NCBI GenBank assembly: GCA_958296165.1
Contig: OY282447.1
Span: 2,170,001 to 2,234,000, forward strand
DNA from: an uncultured Pseudomonadales bacterium
Lineage (GTDB): Bacteria > Pseudomonadota > Gammaproteobacteria > Pseudomonadales > Azotimanducaceae
Direction of reading: 5' to 3'
DNA: 64,000 nt
The translations under genes were made by a program, and so were the position numbers. The stretch's first letter is position 1, and the number at the start of each line of letters is the position of its first letter. This document shows positions 35,616 to 45,730 of the stretch, in pieces. The notes beneath the pieces are model-generated. The model was not told where the DNA came from. It ran no database searches and saw nothing but the letters and a program-made list of their open reading frames with translations.

Positions 35616-38600
35616 ATGTCGCTCCCCGTGCAGATCCTCGCCGGTCCCCCCGCCTTTTCGCGTACGAACCTGCAACGCAAGCTGCAACAGGTGCGCGAGC
35701 TCGATTCGGCGGTTCGCGCCGGGTTTGCCGAGTTCGTTCACTTTGTGTTCCTGCGTCAGGATCTCGACTGCGAGCAGCGGCGGCTCGTCGATGCGCTTCT
35801 CGACTATGGGCCGAAGCGCGATCTAGCCGCCAAAGTCGGCACGCCACGGTGCCTGGTGGTACCGCGTCCTGGCACTATTTCGCCTTGGTCCAGCAAGGCC
35901 ACAGACATCTTCCGGCGCTGCGGGCTGCACGCCGTGAGCAGAGTGGAACGCGGCGTCCGTTGGTATTTCGAAGGCGCAGCGCCAGAGCGTTTCGACGTGT
36001 TGCACGACCGCATGACCGAGGCGGTGATCGACAGCGAAGACGTGCAGGCACTGAGCGCCGAGACGTCCCCCAAGCCGCTGCGCCGCTTGGCTTTGGGCGA
36101 GCGTCCTTCGGCTGCGCTGCGCGACGCCAACTTCCGCCTCGGCCTGGCACTCTCCGAGGCCGAGATCGAATACCTTGCCGAGGCATTCGCCGACTTGCGC
36201 CGCGATCCAGCGGACGTAGAACTGATGATGTTTGCGCAAGCCAATTCGGAGCACTGCCGGCACAAGGTCTTCAACGCCGATTGGCTGGTCGACGGCAAGC
36301 CGCAGCCGCGATCCCTATTCGCCATGATCCGCAACACCTACGACGTCATCAACGGCGCCGGCATCCTTTCCGCCTATTCGGACAACGCCGCGGTGGTGGA
36401 ATCCGCCCCTGCCGCCGGCCGCTTCTGGCCCGGTTCGGACCGCGTCTATCGTCCCCAGGCCGCCGCAACCCATCTACTGATGAAGGTGGAGACCCACAAC
36501 CACCCCACCGCCATCGCGCCCTACCCCGGCGCCGCAACGGGCGCCGGTGGCGAGATCCGCGACGAAGGGGCGGTCGGGCGCGGCTCGAAGCCAAGGGCAG
36601 GACTGGTTGGATTCACCACCAGCCACATCGGCATCGGCGCCGAGCCCACCATTCGCGGCGCAGCCAAGCCGAACCGCATCGCCTCTGCGTTGGACATCAT
36701 GCTAGAAGCCCCGCTGGGGGCCGCGGCGTTCAACAACGAGTTCGGCCGGCCGTGTTTGGCGGGGTATTTCCGCACCTTCGAGGCGGCAAGCCGAACGCCC
36801 GGCGAAACCTGGGGCTATCACAAGCCGGTGATGATCGCCGGCGGCGTTGGCGCCGTTGACGCCGAGCATGTGCAGGCGAGCGCGGTGCCGGCCGGCGCCA
36901 AGCTGGTGGTGTTGGGCGGCCCGGCCATGCTGATCGGCCTGGGCGGCGGAGCGGCATCCAGCATCGCCGCTGGCGAAGGCGATTCCGAACTGGATTTCGC
37001 CTCCGTGCAGCGTGACAACGCCGAAATGCAGCGCCGCTGCCAAGAGGTGATCGACCGCTGCTGCGCTTTGGGGCCCGCCAATCCGGTGCTGCTGATTCAC
37101 GACGTGGGCGCCGGCGGCCTCTCCAACGCGCTGCCGGAGCTCGTCCACGAGGCGAAGCGTGGCGGACGTTTCGACATCCGCGCCGTGCCGAGTGCAGACG
37201 CCGGCCTGTCGCCGCTCGAAATCTGGTGCAACGAGGCGCAGGAGCGCTATGTGCTGGCCGTGGACGAGGCGGACTTGGCCACGTTCGACGCCATCTGCGC
37301 TCGCGAGCGCTGCCCTTACGCGGTAGTTGGGGAAGCGACCGAAAAGCGCGATCTGGTGGTGGACGATCCATTGCTGCATGAACAGCCGGCTGCGCTGCCG
37401 CTCTCGACGCTGCTCGGCAAGCCGCCGAAGATGACCCGCGCGTTCTCCCGCGCAAGCCGCCATGCCGCCGCATTCGACCACCGCGGCATCGACTTAGCGG
37501 ACGCCGTCGAACGTGTGCTGCGCCTGCCGGTAGTCGCCAGCAAGAAGTTCCTTGTAACCATCGGCGACCGCAGCATCAGCGGCTTGGTGGCGCGGGATCA
37601 AATGGTGGGGCCAAGGCAGGTGCCGGTGGCGGACGTGGCGGTCACCGCCAACGACTTCGAGACCTATCGCGGCGCCGCGATGGCGATGGGCGAGCGTGCG
37701 CCGGTGGCGGTGATCGACCCGGCCGCAGCGGCTCGGCTCGCGGTGGCGGAAGCCCTCACCAACCTCGCCGCGGCGGCGATCGATGGCTTAGAGGGCGTGG
37801 TGCTGTCCGCCAACTGGATGGCCGCGGCCGGGCACGAAGGCGAGGATCAGGCGCTGTTCGAGTCGGTGCGGGCGGTGGGGCAAGAGCTCTGCCCGGCGCT
37901 CGGCATCGCCATTCCGGTCGGCAAGGACAGCCTCTCGATGCGCACGACCTGGGGCGATCAGACGGTGGTGTCGCCCGTGACGCTGAACGTGAGCGCATTT
38001 GCCAGCGTGACGGACGTTCGGCGCACGTTGACGCCCGACCTGAACGTGCGCCCAGGCGGTGCCGCAGCGCGAGCCGGTGGGTTGGGCGAGGAGACGGTGC
38101 TTTATCTCCTCGAACCGCCGTTCAGCCGGCGGCGTCGGCTGGGAGGCAGCGCGCTCGCGCACTGCTACGGCGCATTGGGCGACGACGTGCCGGACGTCGA
38201 CGACGCCGCCGCTCTGAAAGCGCTCATCGAGCTCAAGACCGAACTAGCAGCGCAGGATCTGATCATCTGCTACCACGACCGCTCGGATGGTGGCCTGTTT
38301 GCCACTTTAGTGGAAGTCGCCTTCGCCAGCGGCTGCGGGCTGGACATCTTCGTTGCGGACGACCCCATCGCCGAATTGTTCGCAGAGGAGATCGGCATCG
38401 TCATCGGCGTCGACGGCGGTTGCGCGGACGACGTTTGCGCCGCCGCGCGGTCTGCCGGGCTGGCGATTTCCCCGGTGGCCTCGCGCCGCGACGATCAGCG
38501 CATCGTCATCGCCGCTGGCGCCGAGCAGCGCCAGCTGTTCGCATCGACCCGCACCGATCTGGAACGCCTCTGGGCATCTGTCAGCCATGCCATGCAGCGC

Positions 38601-39503
38601 CGGCGCGACGACGCCGACTGTGCCGATCAGGAGTTCGCCACCATCGCCGATGCCGAGCCGCTGCTCACCTTTGCCGCCGACTTCGACCCGGACGACGACA
38701 TCGCCGCGCCGTACATCGCCAGCGGCGTTCGTCCCCGCATCGCCATCCTGCGCGAGCAAGGCGTGAACGGCCAGATCGAAATGGCGGCGGCCTTCCACGG
38801 CGCCGGCTTTGAGGCGGTGGACGTTCACATGACGGACCTATCTGCCGATCCGGACCTGTTGCAGAGCTTTCAAGCGCTGGCCGCCTGCGGCGGCTTTTCC
38901 TACGGCGACGTGCTGGGCGGCGGCGGCGGCTGGGCGAAATCCATCCTCTTCGAGAACCGCGTGCGCGACGCCTTTGCCGCTTTCTTTGCCCGCGCAGACA
39001 CGCTTGCGTTGGGCGTCTGCAACGGCTGCCAGATGCTCGCCCATGCCAAGCAGCTCATACCCGGCGCTGCCGCTTGGCCGCGCTTCGTTGCCAACCGCTC
39101 CGAGCGCTTCGAGGCCCGTACCGTGTTGGTGCGCGTTGCCACGAACGACTCGCCGTGGCTGACCGGAATGGCCGGTACCGTGCTGCCCGTGCCAGTGGCG
39201 CACGGCGAAGGCCGCGCAGAGTTCGACGTAGGTGCCGGTTTCGACGATTTGGCCGCCCAGCGCTGCGTCGCTCTGCAATACGCGGCAGCGGACGGCTCGC
39301 CGACCGAACGCTACCCGCACAACCCCAACGGCGCAATCCAAGGCTTGGCGGGCGTGACCGCGGCGAACGGGCGCGTGCTGGCGACGATGCCGCACCCGGA
39401 ACGCGCATTCCGCGCAATACAGAACTCGTGGGTAGACCCAAGCTGGGGAGAGGACGGGCCGTGGCTGCGGCTGTTCAGGAATGCGCGCGTAGCGCTAGGC
39501 TGA
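35616..39503 (+). CDS. purL: Phosphoribosylformylglycinamidine synthase, single-chain
   Basis: The 1295-residue enzyme catalyses the ATP- and glutamine-dependent conversion of FGAR to FGAM in purine synthesis. The order is an N-terminal PurS-like domain, a linker, two AIRS-type ATP-binding halves ([20 protein letters not shown] motif region near 290, and [11 protein letters not shown]) and a C-terminal glutaminase domain. With the ATG at 35616, the catalytic triad falls at C1135 ([10 protein letters not shown]), H1260 and E1262 (PHPERAF), exactly the numbering of the enterobacterial enzyme, which confirms this start over a longer frame beginning at 35562. A -10 box lies 10 bases upstream. This housekeeping gene anchors the window in core genome. 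Confidence 0.97.
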   Translation: MSLPVQILAGPPAFSRTNLQRKLQQVRELDSAVRAGFAEFVHFVFLRQDLDCEQRRLVDALLDYGPKRDLAAKVGTPRCLVVPRPGTISPWSSKATDIFRRCGLHAVSRVERGVRWYFEGAAPERFDVLHDRMTEAVIDSEDVQALSAETSPKPLRRLALGERPSAALRDANFRLGLALSEAEIEYLAEAFADLRRDPADVELMMFAQANSEHCRHKVFNADWLVDGKPQPRSLFAMIRNTYDVINGAGILSAYSDNAAVVESAPAAGRFWPGSDRVYRPQAAATHLLMKVETHNHPTAIAPYPGAATGAGGEIRDEGAVGRGSKPRAGLVGFTTSHIGIGAEPTIRGAAKPNRIASALDIMLEAPLGAAAFNNEFGRPCLAGYFRTFEAASRTPGETWGYHKPVMIAGGVGAVDAEHVQASAVPAGAKLVVLGGPAMLIGLGGGAASSIAAGEGDSELDFASVQRDNAEMQRRCQEVIDRCCALGPANPVLLIHDVGAGGLSNALPELVHEAKRGGRFDIRAVPSADAGLSPLEIWCNEAQERYVLAVDEADLATFDAICARERCPYAVVGEATEKRDLVVDDPLLHEQPAALPLSTLLGKPPKMTRAFSRASRHAAAFDHRGIDLADAVERVLRLPVVASKKFLVTIGDRSISGLVARDQMVGPRQVPVADVAVTANDFETYRGAAMAMGERAPVAVIDPAAAARLAVAEALTNLAAAAIDGLEGVVLSANWMAAAGHEGEDQALFESVRAVGQELCPALGIAIPVGKDSLSMRTTWGDQTVVSPVTLNVSAFASVTDVRRTLTPDLNVRPGGAAARAGGLGEETVLYLLEPPFSRRRRLGGSALAHCYGALGDDVPDVDDAAALKALIELKTELAAQDLIICYHDRSDGGLFATLVEVAFASGCGLDIFVADDPIAELFAEEIGIVIGVDGGCADDVCAAARSAGLAISPVASRRDDQRIVIAAGAEQRQLFASTRTDLERLWASVSHAMQRRRDDADCADQEFATIADAEPLLTFAADFDPDDDIAAPYIASGVRPRIAILREQGVNGQIEMAAAFHGAGFEAVDVHMTDLSADPDLLQSFQALAACGGFSYGDVLGGGGGWAKSILFENRVRDAFAAFFARADTLALGVCNGCQMLAHAKQLIPGAAAWPRFVANRSERFEARTVLVRVATNDSPWLTGMAGTVLPVPVAHGEGRAEFDVGAGFDDLAAQRCVALQYAAADGSPTERYPHNPNGAIQGLAGVTAANGRVLATMPHPERAFRAIQNSWVDPSWGEDGPWLRLFRNARVALG

Positions 39504-39520
39504 CGGCGCACGCCGGCGCT

Positions 39521-39919
39521 TCAAGCCGGGTAGCGGATGAACTCCAGCAGATTGCCGTCTGGATCGCGGATGTAGACGCTGCTGCCGGCTTCGCCGCGTC
39601 CACCCTCGCGCTGCACAGGCCCTTCGACAATGGCTACGTCCAATGCGGCCAGGCGGGCGGCGAGTTCCGCCTCAGAACCGTTCCAAACGAAGCAGAAGTC
39701 GCCGCAGCCCGGCACGGCGGCCGGTCCGCGCAAGGTGAAGTTTGGCGACCGCCACGCCTTGGGGCCGTGAAAGTTGATTTTCTGCGTACCGAAATGCACC
39801 GCGTAGAACAACGGCGCCTGGGCGTCGCGCACCTCGAACCCGAGACGCCGATAGAAGCTGAGCATGGCGTCGACATCTTCAATCGGGATGGCAACATGAT
39901 CGAAAGAGACGATGGACAC
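39521..39919 (-). CDS. VOC family metalloprotein
   Basis: The 132-residue protein is a single VOC module: FDHVAIPIEDVDAMLSFYRR at the start, a histidine in AVHFGTQKINFHG and VYIRDPDGNLLEFIRY at the end, the last giving the family glutamate ligand. It resembles small glyoxalase-like proteins often labelled 'virulence protein' or 'VOC family', with no defined reaction. It is convergent with purL, with 17 bases between stops. Confidence 0.85.
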   Translation of the reverse strand: MSIVSFDHVAIPIEDVDAMLSFYRRLGFEVRDAQAPLFYAVHFGTQKINFHGPKAWRSPNFTLRGPAAVPGCGDFCFVWNGSEAELAARLAALDVAIVEGPVQREGGRGEAGSSVYIRDPDGNLLEFIRYPA

Positions 39920-40449
39920 GAGACGTACCGGTGTTCCGACCTCAGCTGAGTATAGGCGGCTTGGAAGCAGGGTAATCGCATTTGAGATTAGGGGCTACTC
40001 CGACCTGCCGATGAAAATCATGTACTTGCGATTGTTCAACTGACGAACCAGCATCCGGCGTGGCGACGGTAGCTTCGGCTGGGCACCGCATGGCGGCGTC
40101 CACGCGCTGGCGCTTGGCGACCAGTTCGAGTTCGAGCGCGTCGGCGTTTTCGTGTTTGCGCCGAGCTGCGCGTTCTTGTGGCCAGCGCGTACTCGATTTC
40201 GCGCATCACATAGGGGAGTCGACCGCCGTGGGCGTCAACAAGAAAGAGCTGAGTTCATGGTTGCAGATGTCCAGCACGTCGTATTACGATATGTAAATGT
40301 CCAGGGACATCCATGCTCTACGACATGGCCGTCCTGACATGGATCGACGGCTGGCAGCCGCTGAACCGACACTGACTACCAGCGATGTGCTTCGGGCATA
40401 GGACGGACCCGGACGCCCGCTCAAGGACTCCCCAAAATACAATCGCCCT
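39920..40449. other. Non-coding or decayed region between VOC and arylsulfotransferase genes
   Basis: About 530 bases hold only short open frames without recognisable homology or good ribosome sites. Base composition changes within it, becoming more AT-rich toward the right, so it probably marks the border between core genome and an acquired island. No tRNA, repeat or att-like site was recognised. Confidence 0.5.
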
Positions 40450-41943
40450 ATGATCCCCATTAAGCACAATATCTGCTTAATTCGGACTATCGTCCTGTAT
40501 GCCGTAGCGGTAACTTCACTACTAGCCTGTGGCACGGAGGGGTTGATCGAAACGTCAATGCCACGTCCAACAGCGGCGCCAGTTGTTACCCAGCTCCCAG
40601 ACCCTGCGTCTGGCGCCAAAACAGTCGGGTTGATCCTGAACGAGCCAGGAGCATTTGGCGGCTATACGTTATTCAATAAAGTGCGGAGCGAGACGATTTA
40701 CCTGATTGATAGTCATGGGCGGGCGGTTCATAGGTGGGAGCTCGACTCCCCCTCCCAGTTCACAAAATTGCTAAAGAATGGAAATCTGCTGATTGGTTCC
40801 CGCGGCGTAGCGGCGGTTGACCGGGACGGCGACACTCTTTGGCAATGCATGCTGGACAGTTGGCATCATGACTTTCTTAGAATGCCCAACGGAAATTTGC
40901 TGCTGCTGTCCCGGCAAGACAAAGCGGCCGAGGAAGCCATCGCCGCCGGCGCCAACCCGGACTTCATCGGCGCTGATGGCTTGACGGTGCCGCATATCGT
41001 TGAAGTCAAGTTCACCGGGCCGGCAAACTGCGAAATTGTCTGGGAATGGTCGGCGTGGGATCATCTGATTCAGGACTTTGACTCCGGCAAGGCGAATTAC
41101 GGGGTGGTGGCCGAGCATCCGGAGTTGATTGACCTTAACTTCCACCTTTCCGAGGTAGCCGCCTGGCGTGACCCTTCGGACTGGATACACAGCAACGGAA
41201 TCGACTATAGCCCGGAATTGGACCAGGTTGTGCTATCGGCCCGTCATTTCAGCGAAGTGTGGATTATCGACCACAGTACCACCACCGCGGAGGCGGCCGG
41301 CCACGGCGGCGGAAAGAGTGGCAAAGGGGGCGACTTGCTGTATCGCTGGGGCAACCCGCGAGCCTGGCGTGCCGGGACTCGCGATGACCAGCAACTCTTC
41401 TGGCAGCATAACGCTCATTGGATCGCCCACGGCCTGCCCGGTGCCGGAAACATCCTCATTTTCAACAACGGCCGCGAGTTCGGGGATTTCCCGCGTGGCT
41501 ATTCGTCGGTGGACGAGATTACTCCGCCGGTGGACGGGGCCGGCTATCGGCTGAATCCGCACTCCGCTTACGCGCCGGCAGAACCTGCATGGGCCTACAC
41601 TGCCGCAACGCCCAGCGACTTCTTCTCTGGATATATCTCAGGAGCGCAACGGCTTCCCAACGGAAACACGTTGATTTGCGATGGTGCACACGGTACGTTT
41701 TTCGAGGTAACGCCGGCCGGGAGAGCAGTCTGGAAATACATCAACCCCATGACCAGCAAAGGCCCTTTGCGTCAAGGCGAGTCGGTGCCAAACAAACGAG
41801 ATGACAATAATCGGGTGTACCGCGCTTATCGGTATGCGCGGGACTACCCCGGTCTGCAAGGGTTTGATTTGATCCCGGGTGAGCCGCTCGAGCTTGATTC
41901 CACCTTTAGCCCGATTCGGACCGAGGCAAATGTCAGTGAGTGA
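40450..41943 (+). CDS. Arylsulfotransferase-like (ASST) lipoprotein 1
   Basis: The 497-residue protein has a lipoprotein signal ending in the lipobox LLAC. Then come GLILNEPGAFGGYTLF and repeated propeller strands (LIDSHGRAVHRWEL, NGNLLIGSR, NGNTLICDGAHGTFFEV), the pattern of the arylsulfotransferase (ASST) beta-propeller family. True ASSTs move sulfate between phenols in the periplasm, but many relatives are untested. It is closely similar to the protein encoded at 60800-62605 in the opposite orientation, but lacks that protein's extra C-terminal domain. The codons are more AT-rich than in neighbouring core genes, which points to horizontal transfer. Confidence 0.8.
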   Translation: MIPIKHNICLIRTIVLYAVAVTSLLACGTEGLIETSMPRPTAAPVVTQLPDPASGAKTVGLILNEPGAFGGYTLFNKVRSETIYLIDSHGRAVHRWELDSPSQFTKLLKNGNLLIGSRGVAAVDRDGDTLWQCMLDSWHHDFLRMPNGNLLLLSRQDKAAEEAIAAGANPDFIGADGLTVPHIVEVKFTGPANCEIVWEWSAWDHLIQDFDSGKANYGVVAEHPELIDLNFHLSEVAAWRDPSDWIHSNGIDYSPELDQVVLSARHFSEVWIIDHSTTTAEAAGHGGGKSGKGGDLLYRWGNPRAWRAGTRDDQQLFWQHNAHWIAHGLPGAGNILIFNNGREFGDFPRGYSSVDEITPPVDGAGYRLNPHSAYAPAEPAWAYTAATPSDFFSGYISGAQRLPNGNTLICDGAHGTFFEVTPAGRAVWKYINPMTSKGPLRQGESVPNKRDDNNRVYRAYRYARDYPGLQGFDLIPGEPLELDSTFSPIRTEANVSE

Positions 41944-42041
41944 TCACCTGGCGAGATTGGTTGGAGACCGAGCGCCTGCGTCGAAGCAATCACCGTAGAA
42001 CTCGGGGACGCACGCCCACAAGACTGTCCACCGAGCCGATA

Positions 42042-42227
42042 GCGAAGTGCGAAGGCTGCAAGCCCAACACCAGCGGACACCTGAAAAGCGACAAGAACGC
42101 GGCCGGCTGGCTGCCGGCGCACGACCGATGCTGGTTCGTTGCGCGCGTCTTGGGGGTCAAGCGCAAGTACGGACTCGAGGACGCGGCCGAACAAGCGGCG
42201 CTGGATCGCGTGTTAGCGAACTGCTCG
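42042..42227 (+). pseudogene. HNH (DUF1524/GmrSD C-terminal-like) nuclease remnant
   Basis: A stretch of the frame reads SDKNAAGWLPAHDRCWFVAR and then VKRKYGLEDAAEQAALDRVL, ending LANC. This resembles the C-terminal end of HNH proteins with the DUF1524 domain (WLP..NRCWFA, then a KYGL helix). The upstream HNH core is not present in the frame, so only a fragment remains. The assignment rests on memory of the family pattern. Confidence 0.4.
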
Positions 42228-42465
42228 AACCGCGTTGACGACAGGCGTTCTCGCTATCCCTTCGTCGCCGCGGCGGTGCGGCGCTATGTAGATCGCCCGA
42301 TGCTGCTGTTCGCTTGGATACCACTGCTGGCGCATGTGCTCCCGCACCCAATGCGCGGCGACGCCTTGCCGTTCGTGCGTCGCGTCGCGGCCACCGCCCG
42401 AACCTTTCGGCCGCGGCCACTCCACGACTCGAACGCGTGTGAGCATCTCGACACCTCGTTCACGC

Positions 42466-43088
42466 TTAGCCTGCCGGCGCATGTGCCGCGGCGGTGCCAC
42501 CCTCGGTAGACGCCGCCGCCTTTGCTTTGAGCAACGCCTGCATCTTGCACGCGAGCGCGTGGTAGGTGGGGTGGCGGTTGAAGGGGTGCATGTGGCTGAG
42601 CATTTTCCGCGCTAATTCACGATCGGGGCCATAGATGACATGGTGCTCCAGTTTTTTCCGCTTCTCCATGTGCGCCCATCCCTGCACGCCGTCACTGTTC
42701 GGCAATATCCTTTCAACTCGTCCATCAAAGCCCGATTGTTCGCTATTGCGTTTTCGTACGCGGCGGGACCGAGGTGCCGCTCTCTCAGGTAGCAAGCGAG
42801 GTTCTGAAACGGATCCTCGAACACATGGAACCCGAAGCCTGGCCCTTGCGGATCGAGTGCGCATTTGCCTAAGTCGTCAAAAACCGGCATGTCGTGCAGC
42901 GCTTCCAGCATGTCGAGCGTCCACGCCCAGGTCTGTTCCTCGTCGTCGTAGGTCATGTTTTCAGCCCTGAGACACGCGTAGCGCCGTGCGGCCTCATACG
43001 TCCACGCAGCGTTCTCGCGCAAGCTCGGCCGTTGCGCGAGCCACCGCGCCACGAACGGATCGTCGGCTTGAATTTTCCTCACAGCCAT
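42466..43088 (-). pseudogene. Frameshifted unknown protein downstream of conjugative coupling-protein remnant
   Basis: The gene starts at ATG 43088 with a textbook ribosome site (GGGGAGG, 6 bases before), overlapping the coupling-protein remnant. It reads MAVRKIQADDPFVARWLAQR, continues through YDDEEQTWAWTLDMLEALHD and VFEDPFQNLACYLRERHLG to about 42710. There the frame changes and continues as GVQGWAHMEKRKKLEHHV and PFNRHPTYHALACKMQAL to the stop at 42466. One missing base explains the break. I do not recognise the family; its place next to a TraD-like gene suggests a conjugative or integrative element gene. Confidence 0.55.
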
Positions 43089-43090
43089 CT

Positions 43091-43387
43091 TCAACCTCCC
43101 CTCAAACCATCCAGAGTTGTATTCAGCCGCCGCCATTCGAACTGGCCGAGCCGCCTGCGCTCCATCCGCCCGTCCGCGAGCACCGCGTAGCACTCGCCCG
43201 GCCGCAGCGTCGAGAGCGGCCGCACGTCCGCCACGCACGGTCTGTCCGGCGTCAGCGGGCAGAGGTCCCGGACGTACCGTTGCGCTATGCCGTCCGTCGA
43301 TCTGAAGAACAGCTTGGTCGCCGTGTTGGCGAGCAGCATCTCCACCGCGTGCGCCCCCACGCCGTTGGCGGACCAAAGGCCACTCTA
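43091..43387 (-). pseudogene. C-terminal remnant of a TraD/TraG-type conjugative coupling protein
   Basis: Starting just after an in-frame stop, the frame reads LWSANGVGAHAVEMLLANTA, TKLFFRSTDG and VRPLSTLRPGECYAVLADGR, ending in a charged tail. This matches the conserved C-terminal TraM-recognition/TraG-D_C region of type IV coupling ATPases. The ATPase core is missing, so this is the tail of a deleted conjugation gene. The downstream gene overlaps it. Confidence 0.6.
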
Positions 43388-43479
43388 GCCGACCGGGCGC
43401 GCTTCACCGTCGTAGGTGCTGATGGCGATCTGCCGCCTGAAGAGTGCGACCTCGCTTGCCAAGACTGCCGCGGCACCGG

Positions 43480-44152
43480 CTTCTGCATGGACGAACCACC
43501 TTGATTTCTGGACCGAGTCGCGAATCAACGGCCTGGGCTTCGTGGATCGCGAACCCATCGGCCTCGAGCGGGCCGCGGCAAGCTGCCACATCGCCATGCT
43601 CGGCGATTCCTATGTGGAGGCGCTCCAGGTTCCCGTCGCCGACAAATTTCAAGTTCGGTTGGAGGAACTTGCGGCCAAGGAACTCCGCGATCTGGACATC
43701 ACGACCTCGGGCGTTCGGGATCTCCGGCACCGGCCAAGTCAACCAACTGGCGTACTACGACGAATTCGCGCGGTATCTCCGACCCGCCCTGTTGGTGCTC
43801 GTCTTCGTCGACAACGACTTCATGGACGCCAATCCTGAAAGGGTTGCACCAGGGAATAGAGCCGGACAAGCTCACCAATGTTTCCGCGACGCGAGGCGCG
43901 GACGGGACCATCACGCTGCAACCACCCCATCCCCATTCACCGGAGTCCCGGTTAGCCGTCCCATCCCGGCACGCGCGCGTCACGGACCGCCTGACTGACA
44001 TGTCTCCCCTCGCGAAGTGGCTGGATGCCAAGAGGCGCGCTTCTTTCCCGGACGCCACGGCTTCGGCGGTGGGCACTTCCGCTGCCGCGCCAAAGTCGGC
44101 ATTGCGTATTTCGTTCCGGAACGTTTTCGGGACGATTTCCGAGACGAATTAA
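43480..44152 (+). pseudogene. Frameshifted SGNH/GDSL hydrolase-like gene
   Basis: Three successive frames join into one SGNH-type product. Frame A has HIAMLGDSYVEALQVPVADK with the GDSY catalytic serine and stops making sense near 43700. Frame B then gives GQVNQLAYYDEFARYLRPAL and VFVDNDFMDAN. Frame C continues GIEPDKLTNVSATRGADGTI to RALRISF-like residues and a stop at 44152. At least two indels inactivate it. The N-terminal membrane portion expected of acetyltransferase-associated members is absent. It lies in a region of decayed genes. Confidence 0.55.
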
Positions 44153-44342
44153 CCGCCTATTCGTCCCGAAATGTTTTCGTAATCTTTTCGATTGACTCCC
44201 GTAAAGTTTTCGGGTGAAGTTTCGCACGGCGCATTGCGTGGCGTAGCGTTCGCTCGTGCGGCCCACAACAGTCCCATAGCCTCGTACGCAGCTGCCGTCA
44301 ATAAGAGTGCCCTCAAGAACTCATCTTTGGCCTCGCCCCGAC

Positions 44343-44522
44343 CTAGAAGAAGCTGCGCCTTACCGGCTTGGCGTATTGCTTCCATATGGCGCCGAGCGTC
44401 CATGCATGCCCGGGAAGGCGCGGCAGCCGCTTGCGCTCCACGATCCCACCCTTCGCGTCCGTCGCCGCGAGGTGGAGGATTCGCTCGCCCAGATCCACGC
44501 GGACTCGTTTAATCTCGTTCAT
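44343..44522 (-). pseudogene. IS110-family transposase, N-terminal fragment
   Basis: The frame from ATG 44522 begins MNEIKRVRVDLGERILHLAA, then TDAKGGIVERKRLPR. This is the N-terminal RuvC-like strand pattern of IS110 transposases (VGVDLAKxxxxVxxxDxxGxxxxxKxL). After about 35 residues the similarity ends and a stop follows. No other part of the element is seen. Confidence 0.6.
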
Positions 44523-44702
44523 GGTTCGTTCCGTTGGTTGATGGGTGCCATTGACAATGGGCAACCCGCGCCATTCCGGCCTCCGAGGCCGCGCGAATGG
44601 AGCGGGTGGCAAGACGTCGGTCGCCTCGGGCGTCGTGGCGCGAGCCGTATGCGCCACTCCTAGCCACCCATTCTTCAGGATAGGGGAGTCGCCATACCGT
44701 TG

Positions 44703-45414
44703 ATGCTGGACAAGATCCTCGCGCTGTTGGCCATGCCAATAGGCGTCGCGGCGACTGCGGGAGTGTGCGCTCTGGCGGCGCTCGCCTATGGTCGGCGCCG
44801 CGTCGCGTTCGGACTAATGGCATTCTCGACCGTCTGGCTGTGGGGCTGGTCGACGCCACTCGTAGCGGACCGCGTCGCCGCCCCCCCTCGTGGAGCGATT
44901 TCCAGCGCGGTCTGCCGCGGAGTTGCCTGCCGCCGATGCGATCGTATTGCTCGGCGGCCCCGACGACGACCGGGTCTGGCATGCCGCGCGGCTCTACCAC
45001 GCCGGCAAGGCCCCCTTGGTCATCGTGACTGGCGGCCCCGTGTGGCCGGACGCCGGCCCGTCTGCTGCAAGCGTCATGCGTATCCAGCTCCGTGCGCTGG
45101 GCGTCCCCGAACACGCCACCATCATCGAGAACGAGAGCCGCAACACTAGGCAGAATGCCCTGTTCGCCGTAGAGCTTGCTGCCTCGCTGAGGATCGGGCA
45201 CGTGTTGCTGGTTACCTCCGCCTATCACATGCCACGCGCCAGCGCGGCCTTTGGCCGAACGCTGCATGTGACCCACGCGGCACCTCGGCGGCTAAACCGA
45301 CGTCTCCCCCGGATTCTCCTATTCCTTCCGTCCGCCCCCGCGCTGAGTAGAAGCACAAAGGCGCTACGGGAATACCTCGGCCTAGTCGTCTATCGCCTGC
45401 GCGGCTGGGTGTGA
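44703..45414 (+). pseudogene. YdcF/ElyC (DUF218) family membrane protein, frameshifted at a C run
   Basis: The first frame (44703 on) encodes two membrane segments (ILALLAMPIGVAATAGVCAL and GLMAFSTVWLWGW). The second frame, open to the stop at 45414, encodes the DUF218 domain: ADAIVLLGGPDDDRVWHAAR, LVIVTGGPVW, ENESRNTRQNALFAVELA and VLLVTSAYHMPRASAAF. They join perfectly if the run of seven C at 44881-44887 had six. ElyC/SanA relatives act in envelope polysaccharide or peptidoglycan metabolism. It is either a true single-base pseudogene or a homopolymer sequencing error. Confidence 0.75.
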
Positions 45415-45481
45415 CTGGGCTGACATGTCGCCGGAGGGCGAAAGGGCTGCTCGCCAAACGGCCACGGGTCAAGAGTAGAAC

Positions 45482-45510
45482 GCTGGCGGCGCCTTCCGGT
45501 CGCCGCCAGC
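45482..45510. terminator. Hairpin between convergent YdcF-like and LRR-ligase genes
   Basis: Arms GCTGGCGGC and GCCGCCAGC, perfectly complementary over 9 bases, enclose an 11-base loop. The rest of the gap 45415-45730 has no recognisable gene. There is no T-tract. Confidence 0.4.
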
Positions 45511-45730
45511 ATGAACGCGACTACGCCGAGGCGTTCCAGAAGTCCAACATCTGGCTGCAGCCGATCAACGCGACGGTATTGCCTTCAGTTTGCGCCGCCC
45601 ATCGACGTCGCAGCGCACCGCGAACTCCAGCTGCAACATGGTGGTGCGGCGCTGCGCCGCGGAAACAAGGCGCGCGCGTGCTGCTGTCGGGATGGGCGGC
45701 GACGACGTGGAGTCTGCCCGCGGCCACGGG

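Noticed and set aside
44192-44512. 106-codon plus frame as a gene
   Set aside because: It covers the IS110 fragment in antisense and shows no motif.
45511-45730. Coding-like sequence (DYAEAFQKSNIWLQPINATV) downstream of the YdcF-like gene
   Set aside because: No start, no ribosome site and no recognised family. The frame is not continuous with either neighbour.
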